Source: Liolophura sinensis
Lineage: Eukaryota > Mollusca > Polyplacophora > Chitonida > Chitonidae
NCBI RefSeq assembly: GCF_032854445.1
Contig: NC_088297.1
Coordinates: forward strand, 10,690,163-10,754,162
Length of the DNA: 64,000 nucleotides
Reading direction: 5' to 3'
The notes under the pieces are model-generated. The model saw only the letters and a program-made list of their open reading frames with translations, did not search any database and had not been told where the DNA came from. Below are positions 42,401-56,415 of this stretch, in pieces. The position numbers were made by a program, and so were the translations under genes. How positions within the stretch are numbered: the stretch's first letter is position 1; each line of letters opens with the position of its first letter.

Positions 42401-45400
42401 ATTCAGTGACAGCTGTACATTGTCCGTCTAAACTGTGCTTGATGGGGCACAGTCAGTGACAGCTGTACATTGTCCGTCTATACTGTACTTGATGGGACAC
42501 AGTCGGTGACAGCTGTACATTGTCCGTCTATACTGTACTTGATGGGGGACAGTCGGTGACAGCTGTGCATTGTCCGTCTATACTTTACAAATTGAGGCAC
42601 ATTCAGTGACAACTGTACATTGTCCGTCTATACTGTGGTTGATGGGGCACATTCAGTGGCAGCTGTACATTATCCGTCTATACTGTACTTGATGGGACAC
42701 AGTCGGTGACAGCTGTACATTGTCCGTCTATACTGTACATGATGGGACACAGTCAGTGGCACGTGTACATTGTCCGTCTTTACTGTACATGATGGGACAC
42801 AGTCGGTGACACCTGTACATTGTTCGTCTATACTCTACTTGATGGGGCACAGTCAGTGACAGCTGTACATTGTCCGTCTATACTATACTTGGTGGGACAC
42901 AGTCGGTGACAGCAGTACATTGTCCGTCTATACTGTACTTGATGGGGGACAGTTGGTGACAGCTGTGCATTGTCCGTCTACACTTTACAAATTGAGGCAC
43001 ATTCAGTGACAGCTGTACATTGTCCGTCTAAACTGTGCTTGATTGGGCACATTCAGTGACAGCTGTACATTGTCCGTCTATATTGTACTTGATGGGACAC
43101 AGTCGGTGACAGCTGTACATTGTCCGTCTATACTGTACTTGATGGGGCACAGTCAGTGACAGCTGTACATTGTCCGTCTACACTTTACAAATTGAGGCAC
43201 ATTCAGTGACAGCTGTACATTGTCCGTCTAAACTGTGCTTGATTGGGCACATTCAGTGACAGCTGTACATTGTCCGTCTATACTTTACAAACTGAGGCAC
43301 ATTCAGTGACAGCTGTACATTTTCCGTCTATACTGTACATGACGGGACACAGTCGGTGACACCTGTACATTGTCCGTCTGTACTGTACTTGAAGGGACAC
43401 AGTCATTGACACGTGTACATTTTCCGTCTATATTGTACATGATGGGGCACAGTCAGTGACAGCTGTACATTGTCCGTCTGTACTGTACTTGATGGGACAC
43501 AGTCAGTGACACGTGTACATTTTCCGTCTATACTGTACTTGATGGGGCACATTCAGTGACAGCTGTACATTGTCCGTCTATACTGTACTTGATGGGACAC
43601 AGTCGGTGACAGCTGTACATTGTCCGTCTATACTGTACATGATGGGACACAGTCAGTGGCACGTGTACATTGTCCGTCTATACTGTACATGATGGGACAC
43701 AGTCAGTGACAGCTGTACATTGTCCGTCTATACTGTACATGATGGGACACAGTCGGTGACAGCTGTACATTGTCCGTCTGTACTGTACTTGATGGGACAC
43801 AGTCGGTGACAGCTGTACATTGTCCGTCTATACTGTACATGATGGGACACAGTCAGTGACACGTGTACATTGTCCGTCTATACTATACTTGGTGGGACAC
43901 AGTCGGTGACAGCTGTACATTGTCCGTCTATACTGTACTTGATGGGACACAGTCGGTGACAGCTGTACATTGTCCGTCTATACTGTACTTGATGGGGCAC
44001 AGTCAGTGACAGCTGTACATTGTCCGTCTACACTTTACAAATTGAGGCACATTCAGTGACAGCTGTACATTGTCCGTCTAAACTGTGCTTGATTGGGCAC
44101 ATTCAGTGACAGCTGTACATTGTCCGTCTATACTTTACAAACTGAGGCACATTCAGTGACAGCTGTACATTTTCCGTCTATACTGTACATGACGGGACAC
44201 AGTCGGTGACACCTGTACATTGTCCCTCTGTACTGTACTTGAAGGGACACAGTCATTGACACGTGTACATTTTCCGTCTATATTGTACATGATGGGGCAC
44301 AGTCAGTGACAGCTGTACATTGTCCGTCTGTACTGTACTTGATGGGACACAGTCAGTGACACGTGTACATTTTCCGTCTATACTGTACTTGATGGGGCAC
44401 ATTCAGTGACAGCTGTACATTGTCCGTCTATACTGTACTTGATGGGACACAGTCGGTGACAGCTGTACATTGTCCGTCTATACTGTACATGATGGGACAC
44501 AGTCAGTGGCACGTGTACATTGTCCGTCTATACTGTACATGATGGGACACAGTCAGTGACAGCTGTACATTGTCCGTCTATACTGTACATGATGGGACAC
44601 AGTCGGTGACAGCTGTACATTGTCCGTCTGTACTGTACTTGATGGGACACAGTCGGTGACAGCTGTACATTGTCCGTCTATACTGTACATGATGGGACAC
44701 AGTCAGTGACACGTGTACATTGTCCGTCTATACTATACTTGGTGGGACACAGTCGGTGACAGCTGTACATTGTCCGTCTATACTGTACATGATGGGACAC
44801 AGTCAGTGACACGTGTACATTGTCCGTCTATACTGTACTTGATGGGGCACAGTCAGTGACAGCTGTACATTGTCCGTCTATACTTTACAAATTGAGGCAC
44901 ATTCAGTGACAGCTGTACATTGTCCGTCTATACTGTGCTTGTTGGGGCACAGTCAGTGACAGCTGTACATTTTCCGTCTATACTGTGCTTAATGGGGCAC
45001 AGTCGGTGACAGCTGTACATTGTCCGTCTATACTGTACATGATGGGACACAGTCGGTGACAGCTGTACATTGTCCGTCTATACTGTAGTTGATGGGACAC
45101 AGTCGGTGACAGCTGTACATTGCCCGTCTATACTTTACAAATTGAGGCACATTCAGTGACAGCTGTACATTTTCCGTCTATACTGTGCTTGATGGGGCAC
45201 AGTCAGTGACAGCTGTACATTGTCCGTCTATACTGTACTTGATGGGGCACAGTCGGTGACAGCTATACATTGTCCGTCTATACTGTACTTGATGGGACAC
45301 AGTCGGTGACACCTGTACATTGTCCGTCTATACTGTACTTGATGGAGGACAGTTGGTGACAGCTGTACATTGTCCGTCTATACTTTACAAATTGAGGCAC

Positions 45401-48400
45401 ATTCAGTGACAGCTGTACATTGTCCGTCTTAACTGTGCTTGATGGGGCACAGTCAGTGACAGCTGCACATTGTCCGTCTATACTGTACTTGATGGGACAC
45501 AGTCGGTGACAGCTGTACATTGTCCGTCTATACTGTACTTGATGGGGGACAGTCGGTGACAGCTGTGCATTGTCCGTCTATACTTTACAAATTGAGGCAC
45601 ATTCAGTGACAACTGTACATTGTCCGTCTATACTGTGCTTGATGGGGCACATTCAGTGGCAGCTGTACATTATCCGTCTATACTGTACTTGATGGGACAC
45701 AGTCGGTGACAGCTGTACATTGTCCGTCTATACTGTACTTGATGGGGCACAGTCAGTGACAGCTGTACATTGTCCGTCTATATTATACTTGGTGGGACAC
45801 AGTCGGTGACAGCTGTACATTGTCCGTCTATACTGTACTTGATGGGGGACAGTCGGTGACAGCTGTGCATTGTCCGTCTACACTTTACAAATTGAGGCAC
45901 ATTCAGTGACAGCTGTACATTGTCCGTCTAAACTGTGCTTGATTGGGCACATTCAGTGACAGCTGTACATTGTCCGTCTATACTGTACTTGATGGGACAC
46001 AGTCGGTGACAGCTGTACATTGTCCGTCTATACTGTACTTGATGGGGCACAGTCAGTGACAGCTGTACATTGTCCGTCTACACTTTACAAATTGAGGCAC
46101 ATTCAGTGACAGCTGTACATTGTCCGTCTAAACTGTGCTTGATTGGGCACATTCAGTGACAGCTGTACATTGTCCGTCTATACTTTACAAACTGAGGCAC
46201 ATTCAGTGACAGCTGTACATTTTCCGTCTATACTGTACATGACGGGACACAGTCGGTGACACCTGTACATTGTCCGTCTGTACTGTACTTGAAGGGACAC
46301 AGTCATTGACACGTGTACATTTTCCGTCTATATTGTACATGATGGGGCACAGTCGGTGACAGCTGTACATTGTCCGTCTGTACTGTACATGATGGGACAC
46401 AGTCAGTGACAGCTGTACATTGTCCGTCTATACTTTACAAATTGAGGCACATTCAGTGACAGCTGTACATTGTCCGTCTATACTGTGCTTGATGGGGCAC
46501 ATTCAGTCACAGCTGTACATTGTCCGTCTATACTGTGCTTGATGGGGCACAGTCAGTGACAGCTATACATTGTCCGTCTATACTGTGCTTGATGGGGCAC
46601 AGTCGGTGACAGCTGTACATTGTCCGTCTATACTGTACTTGATGGGACACAGTCAGTGACAGCTGTACATTGTCCGTCTATACTTTACAAATTGAGGCAC
46701 ATTCAGTGACAGCTGTACATTGTCCGTCTATACTGTGCTTGATGGGGCACATTCAGTCACAGCTGTACATTGTCCGTCTATACTGTGCTTGATGGGGCAC
46801 AGTCGGTGACAGCTGTACATTGTTCGTCTATACTGTACTTGATGGGACACAGTCGGTGACAGCTGTACATTGTCCGTCTATAGTGTACTTGATGGGACAC
46901 AGTCGGTGACAGCTGTACATTGTCCGTCTATACTTTACAAATTGAGGCACATTCAGTGACAGCTGTACATTGTCCGTCTATACTGTGCTTGATGGGGCAC
47001 AGTCAGTGACAGCTGTGCATTGTCCGTCTATACTTTACAAATTGAGGCACATTCAGTGACAGCTGTACATTGTCCGTCTATACTGTGCTTGATGGGGCAC
47101 ATTCAGTGACAGCTGTACATTGTCCGTCTATACTGTGCTTGATGGGGCACAGTCAGTGACAGCTATACATTGTCCGTCTATACTGTGCTTGATGGGGCAC
47201 AGTCGGTGACAGCTGTACATTGTCCGTCTATACTGTACTTGATGGGACACAGTCGATGACAGCTGTACATTGTCCGTCTATACTGTAGTTGATGGAACAC
47301 AGTCGGTGACAGCTGTACATTGTCCGTCTATACTTTACAAATTGAGGCACATTCAGTGACAGCTGTACATTTTCCGTCTATACTGTGCTTGATGGGGCAC
47401 AGTCAGTGACAGCTGTACATTGTCCGTCTATACCGTACTTGATGGGGCACAGTCGGTGACAGCTGTACATTGTCCGTCTATACTGTACTTGATGGGACAC
47501 AGTCGGTGACAGCTGTACATTGTCCGTCTATACTGTACTTGATGGGGGACAGTTGGTGACAGCTGTACATTGTCCGTCTATACTTTACAAATTGAGGCAC
47601 AGTCAGTGACAGCTGTACATTGTCCGTCTAAACTGTGCTTGATGGGGCACAGTCAGTGACAGCTGTACATTGTCCGTCTATACTGTACTTGATGGGACAC
47701 AGTCAGTGACAGCTGTACATTGTCCGTCTATACTGTACTTGATGGGGGACAGTCGGTGACAGCTGTACATTGTCCGTCTATACTGTACATGATGGGACAC
47801 AGTCAGTGACAGCTGTACATTGTCCGTCTATACTGTACTTGATGGGACACAGTCAGTGACAACTGTACATTGTCCGTCTATACTGTACTTGATGGGACAC
47901 AGTCAGTGACACGTGTACATTGTCCGTCTATACTGTACTTGATGGGGGACAGTCAGTGACAGCTGTACATTGTCCGTCTATACTGTACTTAATGGGACAC
48001 AGTCGGTGACACGTGTACATTGTCCGTCTATACTGTACTTGATGGGACACAGTCGGTGACACCTGTACATTGTTCGTCTATACTGTACTTGATGAGGGAC
48101 AGTCAGTGACAGCTGTACATTTTCCGTCTATACTGTACTTCTTGTGGAACAGTTGGTGACAGCTGTACATTGTCCGTCTATACTGTACATGATGGGACAC
48201 AGTCGGTGACAGCTGTACATTGTCCGTCTATACTGTACATGATGGGACACAGTCGGTGACAGCTGTACATTTTCCGTCTATACTGTACATGATGGGACAC
48301 AGTCGGTGACAGCTGTACATTGTCCGTCTATACTGTACTTGATGGGACACAGTCGGTGACAGCTGTACATTGTCCGTCTATACTGTACTTCTTGTGGAAC

Positions 48401-50116
48401 AGTTGGTGACAGCTGTACATTGTCCGTCTATACTGTACATGATGGGACACAGTCGGTGACAGCTGTACATTGTCCGGCTTTACTGTGCTTGATGGGACAC
48501 AGTCAGTGACAGCTGTACATTGACCTTATACACTGTACTTGTTGTGGAACAGTTGGGGACAGCTGTACATTGTCCGTCTATACTTTACAAACTGAGGCAC
48601 ATTCAGTGACAGCTGTACATTGTTCGTCTATACTGTGCTGGATGGGGCACAGTCGGTGACAGCTGTACATTGTCCGTCTATATTGTACTTGATGGGGCAC
48701 AGTCAGTGACAGCTGTACATTGTCCGTCTACACTTTACAAATTGAGGCACATTCAGTGACAGCTGTACATTGTCCGTCTAAACTGTGCTTGATTGGGCAC
48801 ATTCAGTGACAGCTGTACATTGTCCGTCTATACTGTACTTGATGGGGCACAGTCGGTGACAGCTATACATTGTCCGTCTATACTGTACTTGATGGGACAC
48901 AGTCGGTGACACCTGTACATTGTCCGTCTATACTGTACTTGATGGAGGACTGTTGGTGACAGCTGTACATTGTCCGTCTATACTTTACAAATTGAGGCAC
49001 ATTCAGTGACAGCTGTACATTGTCCGTCTAAACTGTGCTTGATGGGGCACAGTCAGTGACAGCTGTACATTGTCCGTCTATACTGTACTTGATGGGACAC
49101 AGTCGGTGACACCTGTACATTGTCCGTCTATACTGTACTTGATGGGGGACAGTCGGTGACAGCTGTGCATTGTCCGTCTATACTTTACAAATTGAGGCAC
49201 ATTCAGTGACAGCTGTACATTGTCCGTCTATACTGTGCTTGATGGGGCACATTCAGTGGCAGCTGTACATTATCCGTCTATACTGTACTTGATGGGACAC
49301 AGTCGGTGACAGCTGTACATTGTCCGTCTATACTGTACTTGATGGGGCACAGTCAGTGACAGCTGTACATTGTCCGTCTATATTATACTTGGTGGGACAC
49401 AGTCGGTGACAGCTGTACATTGTCCGTCTATACTGTACTTGATTGGGGACAGTCGGTGACAGCTGTGCATTGTCCGTCTACACTTTACAAATTGAGGCAC
49501 ATTCAGTGACAGCTGTACATTGTCCGTCTAAACTGTGCTTGATGGGGCACATTCAGTGACAGCTGTACACTGTCCGTCTATACTGTACTTGATGGGACAC
49601 AGTCGGTGACAGCTGTACATTGTCCGTCTATACTGTACTTGATGGGGCACAGTCAGTGACAGCTGTACATTGTCCGTCTACACTTTACAAATTGAGGCAC
49701 ATTCAGTGACAGCTGTACATTGTCCGTCTAAACTGTGCTTGATTGGGCACATTCAGTGACAGCTGTACATTGTCCGTCTATACTTTACAAACTGAGGCAC
49801 ATTCAGTGACAGCTGTACATTGTCCGTCTATACTGTACTTGATGGGACACAGTCGGTGACACCTATACATTGTCCGTCTATACTGTACTTGATGGGGGAC
49901 AGTCAGTGACAGCTGTACATTTTCCGTCTATACTGTACTTGATGGGACACAGTCGGTGACACCTGTACATTGTCCGTCTATACTGTACTTGATGGGGCAC
50001 AGTCGGTGACAGCTGTACATTGTCCGTCTATACTGTACATGATGGGACACAATCAGTGACACGTGTACATTGTCCGTCTATACTGTACTTGATGGGGGAC
50101 AGTCAGTGACAGCTGT
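39500..50116. repeat. 50-bp satellite array, about 210 copies, with higher-order repeats
   Basis: Unit parts in order: AGCTGTACATTGTCCGTCTA, TACTGTACTTGATGGGACAC, AGTCGGTGAC. Major variants differ in the middle (GTACAT GATGGGACAC; TTTACAA ATTGAGGCAC; GTGCTT GATGGGGCAC) and in AGCTGT versus ACGTGT. The left edge (39500-40000) is diverged and variable in spacing; the right edge ends abruptly at about 50116. A 17-unit (850-bp) block appears at 41041, 43191 and 44041, and a larger block of about 3 kb is duplicated (41041-43390 and 44041-46390). Minus-strand frames are open in stretches but 50 is not a multiple of three, so they are not genes. Confidence 0.97.
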
Positions 50117-51055
50117 TATTTATCACCTTCATTATGCCTTGTCAGTTTACACATCCTGTGCCTGTAGGGACTCCATCAGTGAGTACTGTGCCCTGTGCAC
50201 ATATTGTGTTCCTACAAAAGCCCTATTAATGATTATTTTACAGTTAGATTGTCCTTAGAGGTAAAGCTGATCGACCAACTAACGGCGTATAACGAAACAA
50301 GGGAGATTACTTTTGTTATCATTACCCCAGACTGGGAGCATGGAATTTATTTATTTATTTGACTGGTGTACAGACAATGATAAAAGGAAAGGCTATATTA
50401 TATATAAACAAACAAAATCCTGTCAAAGCGCCAGATGGTGCTAATCTCGCTACCTTGCTGTCTCGCATCGCTACCTCGCCATTTCGTTACCTTTCTTCGC
50501 TACCTCGCTTCGCTACCTCGTTATCTCGCTGCCTCGCCCTGTATTAGAAAGTTCGAAGTAGCGATATGTCCTCTTATGATGCCCATCATAGGAAACAGAC
50601 GTTGACCATCATAAATACTATGGACAGCTTTACCAAAAGGCAAATGTTAGTGTGTTACATAAACACTTTGGTCATGCGTCTTGCGAAGATGGAAATATAT
50701 TAAATTCGGAAGCTGGGAAAGGTCATCGTTCAGCCGTCCCATCCACGTGTTACAAGAAGTAGTTGAGAGTTACGTTTGTAAAATATTGATTTTCATGAAG
50801 TCGGCCCTTCAGGCATGTATCATTGAACACTTCAATGAATTCAGTTTTTTATGTTAACTTTTTAGAAACACAGAATTTATCCAAATTATCAAGTTTTTTC
50901 ATGTTTGGATAGGTGTAAATGGAGCACACAAGAGGTTCGTCATTTACAGGGGTTTTGGATTTTAACACCAGAAAAGTGTGTGATGGGCCTAAGGCAGAAA
51001 TCTTGAACATAGACGTCAAAACAAAAACAAACAACCAAATAGAGAAATAGTATCC
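50117..51055. other. Flank of the satellite; short TCGCTACC repeat
   Basis: A SINE-1 tail scrap lies at 50347-50372. CTCGCTACCTCGCTTCGCTA-type low-complexity repeat occupies about 50440-50540. No gene seen. Confidence 0.5.
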
Positions 51056-51056
51056 C

Positions 51057-51122
51057 CTTAATGCTGAACGCCAAGCGAGGAAGTTACAAATTCCTCTTTT
51101 TTAAGGGCATATGTGTGACCGA
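51057..51122 (-). mobile_element. SINE-2 fragment
   Basis: ATGCTGAACGCCAAGCGAGG and TTCCTCTTTTTTAAGGGCAT match the 23.6-kb copy. Confidence 0.6.
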
Positions 51123-51124
51123 GA

Positions 51125-52325
51125 TAAATAAAAATATATAAGTAAGGAAAAAACAACTGCTTTGCGAGACTCTATTGCTGCATGTTGTCCATTTTTTTTC
51201 GAAAATATCACCCTTCACCGGTTCACTTTGACAATGGCCACCATCCAGACTTTCTGGAAATTCTCAAGAGTCGGACACCTATGCCACATATTTTGAGCAC
51301 AGAGAACTTTCGAAACAATATCCTTGGAATCCTTTGTGTATATATTGTACCCTCCCGATTTGACAGAAGTTTAGCAAGGATCGCTGTTGTTGTTGTACAA
51401 TGACTAGTACCTTACTTCATGTCAGTTAGTAAATTGACAGTAATAAAGAAAAGACAACAAATTACTTGCCAACAACAACGGCAACTTGTCAACAATAACT
51501 GGCATTATGTTTTTTGTTTTTTTTCGATCTTGTTTTAAAATCTTTCATAATTACTTTTTATTCTCAAAGCTGTCCTGTTCAAATTAATATTTTCTGCAGA
51601 ACAAACACATAAAACACCGCTTTTTCTTTTTTTTTAAGTATTTTTTGGCAGGTAATATCAGGGTTGGGTTGCTTGGTGCAATTTTCATGCCTGATTTAAG
51701 CCGTTAGCAGGCAGCTAAATCGAACCAAGTACAGGTATCATACTCGTATCCAGGAGTGTTCCAGAAGGGAAAACTTTATGGAAAACGTCCAACGCCGAGC
51801 AGCATGACTGTGTACAAGGGGATTACGTCGAACTTCGTATAAATCTCTTTTAAAATGAACTAAAATGGGAACCCTTGTCCATTCGACGTAGATCATCTTG
51901 CATTATTTAAATGCCGAATTCCGATTTTCTCTTCCTCTTTCTTTCCCAAGACTACCAAAGAATGGAATTCATAGATTGTTCATATCCAAAACTCTTCCGT
52001 GAATACAGTTAAGAACTTTTTTTATAGTCTCAAAACAGTATCAACCATGATCTAACGTCTGTGTAATTTCACAACTTTCCTTCCATTGTAAAGTTCTCCG
52101 TGAATATAGTGAAACGGACGAAAGAAACAGCATTTCCGGTGTGTTGAAGATACCAGGCTCTGCTCATCTTCAATGCGGTATCTACCCATGGCAATTAGGT
52201 GTCCCATAGTGCACTACGGGAGACAGTCGATTTGTGTCCCATCATGTACAATGTAACTTTGCTTAGTGGTTTGTTTTGGATTTACAACATTAGTCTTCAC
52301 ATTATAGACAGAAAATATGACTATG
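51125..52325. other. No gene recognised; one satellite-like match at about 52224-52250
   Basis: Plus strand holds GTGTCCCATCATGTACA, identical to the reverse complement of a common satellite unit. Nothing else identified. Confidence 0.5.
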
Positions 52326-52329
52326 ATAT

Positions 52330-52650
52330 ACAACTGAATTTGAGTAAAACTGCTACAGAAGTAAATTTGTAATTCAAACGTTACATTTGAATGAGAACTA
52401 ATAGCAGCGATTTTCTACTGACTCGTGGAGTTTACCCCATATCTTAGTATAATGTGAGTTATTACCACACCAAATGCTGTGCATGCAAGATTCGCACAGA
52501 TGGCGTTACAAATACCTTATCAACCTCTGTCACTATTTACACAGAGGATTTCCCGCACGTCTGCCACATGGGATTCGCTGCTGAGTCCTCCCATCAAGCT
52601 GTGACATTCGCCATGGAGACCACACATTTTCTGGTTGCAGTAACGCTTGG
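52330..52650 (-). repeat. Dispersed repeat R4, copy 1
   Basis: Reverse-complement match to 60.8-61.2 kb: GTTTACCCCATATCTTAGTA, ACAAATACCTTATCAACCTC, GTCACTATTTACACAGAGGA, GATTTCCCGCACGTCTGCCA. The plus open frame at 52454-52801 runs through the repeat and is not taken as a gene. Confidence 0.75.
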
Positions 52651-52654
52651 TGAG

Positions 52655-54555
52655 TTAATGGTTTCATGTGTTGTAGTTACTGGTAGAACACCAGTACTAT
52701 TCTTCAAAGACCGTTATATTGGACAAAGCGTCAATGTTGCCAAAAGCCCATTGAACAGTGAGAACGGAGGAATCTGCGTTTATCCCCTACATTTAGTCTA
52801 AGTAGCAATGTCCGACGTCATCTAACTTGATATTCACTCTTCAAAGAGCTGAACTTTCCGTCATAAATATGCATGATTTATGGTCCAATCAGATTCAAAC
52901 AAAAGTTATTAACACTGACATGAGTTTAAAACAACATGGGATGTGGCTGTAGTGAGAAGTATGCAGTGTATAGAATAAAAAATTTTACACACTAGACACA
53001 GAAGTGCTAGCGCAAAAAATAGCTCCATGCACATTGACGTGTTAAGGATTATCGGGGACGTGGTCATTTTGAGGCAAAAGAGTCTTGATAGAAATTAGCG
53101 GCGAAGCAACAATAAACATACGCTACACTGAAAGGCTGTTCGGCCTCTTTCGCTATCACCGGTATTGCCTGATAGCACAGTGACCATCCACTGCCTGTTC
53201 GTTTCAATAAAGGCACACTGTTCGTAGGACTGCTTATTGATGTTGTGTAATGTTGTCTTAAGGAATAAAGTAGATCCGAAGGTACGTGCATTACGTGCAT
53301 TAAGGGACGATCAGTTATTAGTAGATATTAGAAAAATGCCCCGGCCGTAATGACATTGGCTATCGAAAGAGTACGGTTCTGGAAATTTTTTGATGTACAG
53401 TACTGAGAGGAAAAGAGGTTTAAAGGCCAAGAAGTCTTTTACAAGTAAATAAAAATATAAAAACAAATACATTATTAAACGGTTACTAATGACATATTTT
53501 GTACACGTCATGGACGTCGCGCGTGTTGGCAGTTTGAAAACCGATCGTCATCCAACAATATGGTTAGCATATCCTTACGTCACACGTGGGAATTTTCGTC
53601 AGTAACTTGCCAAAGGTCGTTGGTCAACCCCGAGCATTCCACTTTATATAAGGCAGTTAAGATCTGAACAGTTTCTTAACACAGATTCCTCTACCAGATC
53701 GTCTTGGCCTGCACCTCAGGCCTGAACGACAACTGAGCAAATAGTTGCTGGACTGGTACCTTCTCCCGCAGGAAAATAACCCACGTTTTCCCGTTATGAC
53801 TTCTGTAAATTCCATATAAGTCTGAGGTAGTTTAGTGCGGCAAAAAATTCAAGCAAAATATTTAATAAAACATATATGCACAATATTTAACAAATAATAT
53901 GTACAAAAACTTTATTTAATAAAAAAATATGTATTGTCAAAGATGTAGATACTCTTTGCTGCATGCTTGTTGACAACCCGGTCTTCACACTACCAGTAGT
54001 AGAGCGAAACTCATGCAGTTTTTGAAGTAACAATACATGTATTAGTTGTAAGGTGACAATTCAGGACGACTTTTACGTGTGGATATTTGGCTAAGGGCGT
54101 TGGGCGCACAAATATCTACCCGTGTATCCCTTGGAAGGTTGCCATGAAACGAAGCGGTCAATGTGAAGAGCACTTTCCACACGTAAGGCCTGATCAAAAT
54201 TGATATACAACTGCCTGGGTGGAGTTGTCTCCCTTGGGCTATGCCTGCCTTTTTGGAATACGGCCTCCTTTTCTGACAATATTAATATGTACTGCCTGTA
54301 TCGTACAGTTGTTAAACACTGGAGCTATTAATATTTCTGTTGGCTGCGTTAAACAGTGTTGTTCTGCGTCGGTGATATACGTCATCAGTATAAAAACAAA
54401 CGGCTGATTTAGGGCAAGCCTAGGGTTGCTGCCAGGCTAACAAGAAGTCACGAAGAAGATGGGGCGACAGCAGACTGGTGATTTCGCTTTCATTAGGGAA
54501 GGCGTTCGTTTGAATGTCCATTGGAAGACGGCGTGGACGGTACTTTGCAACAAGG
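52655..54555. other. No gene recognised
   Basis: AT-rich in parts (53830-53950). Open frames are short and without motifs. Confidence 0.4.
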
Positions 54556-54560
54556 GAAAA

Positions 54561-54803
54561 TGGGGGCCTCCGTGGCTCAGTTGGTTAGCGCGCTAGCGCA
54601 GCGTAATGACCCAGGAGTCTCATCAATGCGGTCGCTGTGAGTTCAAGTCCACCGGTACGTGGGAAGGTCCTTCAGCAACCTGCGGGGGGTCGTGGGTTTC
54701 CCCACAGATTCCTCCCACCATAATACTGGCTGCCGTCGTATAAGTGAAATATTCATGAGTACGGCGTAAAACACCAATCAAATAAATAAATAAATAAATA
54801 AAG
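54561..54803 (+). mobile_element. SINE-1, near full length with small deletion
   Basis: Head GGCCTCCGTGGCTCAGTTGG, then body with a gap around 54649, tail and (AAAT)n. Confidence 0.92.
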
Positions 54804-55102
54804 GGAAAATGTCGGCACTCAACACTTAAAACGCCCGTGTAATGTTTCTCATTACAGTGATTAACAGCCGTATATGATTTTTTTACGGACACAGGAGCTT
54901 CCAAATGGCGATTTAACTAAAAGTGATCGCACCATTCAAGGGATGAGGGTTTAACGGGTCAAGGCTCAAGGTAAAAATGTAACTTCTTCAAAGACTTCAT
55001 GCAATCGCCAACTGTTATTATAAACATCGTCTTTATGCTGTGCGTAAATATTTTCAATTTAGACATACATGTTGTAGTTACTACTACTTTCTTTTCTTTT
55101 AA

Positions 55103-55542
55103 AGGCAAAGCTCACTCTAAAATGAAGTATTTATCAGATGAAAGACCACTAAAAACTGTCAGGAAAATAGTTTGATTTATTTTTTTTAGAATTTTTCTAA
55201 CCGAATAAAACTGTGTTAAAAGATTAGATTCTGCTGTGGTCTGTTGTGACGCAGAAGCTATCAATTACGTCACATCTAAATTTTTTGCCTGAAATAATTC
55301 GCTTCAAGATCAACTCGATGAATGCATCCATAGATTTATATGTATATAAGTTCTGGATGATGAAATGTAGCAAAAACCTTATGTGGTAGCACTGTGGTCA
55401 GAAAAGGCCACCATAGAATAAAATACTCAACTGCATTTTACTACGTTAAATAAATGACAAAAAACTAAATGCGACTATTTTCCTGGACAGTTTTTAATGG
55501 TCTTTCATCTGATGCATACTTCGTTTTAATGTTTTATTTGCC
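55103..55542. mobile_element. 440-bp MITE with ~80-bp inverted arms, copy 2
   Basis: Left arm GATGAAAGACCACTAAAAAC, GTCAGGAAAATAG; right arm CTATTTTCCTGGACAG, TAATGGTCTTTCATCTGATG. TTAA at both edges (55099-55102, 55543-55546). The inner GGTCAGAAAAGGCCACCATA shows it is inverted relative to copy 1 at 31.2 kb. Confidence 0.9.
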
Positions 55543-55549
55543 TTAAGGG

Positions 55550-56185
55550 GAAGAATATTTTAAAATTTAGTAAGCACAAATAGAAAGCTTATTTTAAACT
55601 GTTCTTGGAAATGATTGTATAACGGGTTTTGTGGACTAAAAAAGATAAAGATCGCCATTTGAAATCAATGTATCATGGTCTACACAGCCTCAAGCAATTT
55701 TAGGCTGTTACGTCTAGATAAAACATACATGTCTAGATAGGCCTATCCGTCAAACTTCTAAACGTCAAAGTCACAACCGGCCCTTAGACTGCTTTTGCAA
55801 AACGCGTCATCATCCATACCAAAAGCGCATTGATGTTCCTTAATATTTTATGTAGTAACTTTGTCCGCTTCAATCGCAAAAATATATATCCCTTTATTTT
55901 CGGGCAGCACCAATCCAAACTACGACAAGTAGCCCCCACTTTATAGTATGTCAAAAAATCTAGCTAGTATGACCAATTTCTTGAGCTCTAGTTGCTGGAA
56001 GTGAAGTGATGCCATTTTAGAGTACCTGAGGGTAGATGGTTAGTGTAACTGGGTAAAAAGCATGTGTAGCCTAGACACAATGAGATCACTTACTCGCTGT
56101 CAAAGTTTGATATCTCAGCAGACATAATCGCTCTCTTTTTTCTCTCATCGGCGGAGACTGTCAACGTAAGATGACATGTCAGAGA
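55550..56185. repeat. Unassigned; part resembles 57.3-57.54 kb
   Basis: 55860-55990 (CAAAAATATATATCCCTTTA, ATGTCAAAAAATCTAGC) resembles 57405-57540 (CAAAAATATATATTCCCTAA, ATATCAAAAAATTGTTTG), so a diverged dispersed repeat pair is likely. Confidence 0.5.
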
Positions 56186-56187
56186 TT

Positions 56188-56409
<222 letters not shown>

Positions 56410-56415
56410 GCATGC

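Noticed and set aside
39500-50116. Cys-rich repeat proteins (MYSCHRLCPIKYSIDGQ-like) on the minus strand
   Set aside because: The 50-bp unit shifts frame each copy and stops in variant units break every frame. The same peptides appear in all three frames, as expected of a noncoding satellite.
39500-50116. CRISPR-like array
   Set aside because: Units are contiguous with no unique spacers, and the window is eukaryotic.
52454-52801. 115-codon plus ORF
   Set aside because: Its first half lies in dispersed repeat R4, which also occurs at 57 and 61 kb without the frame.
53640-53700. TATA-like sequence (TTTATATAAGG) that might be a promoter
   Set aside because: No open frame with a motif follows within a plausible distance; TATA-like strings are expected in AT-rich DNA.
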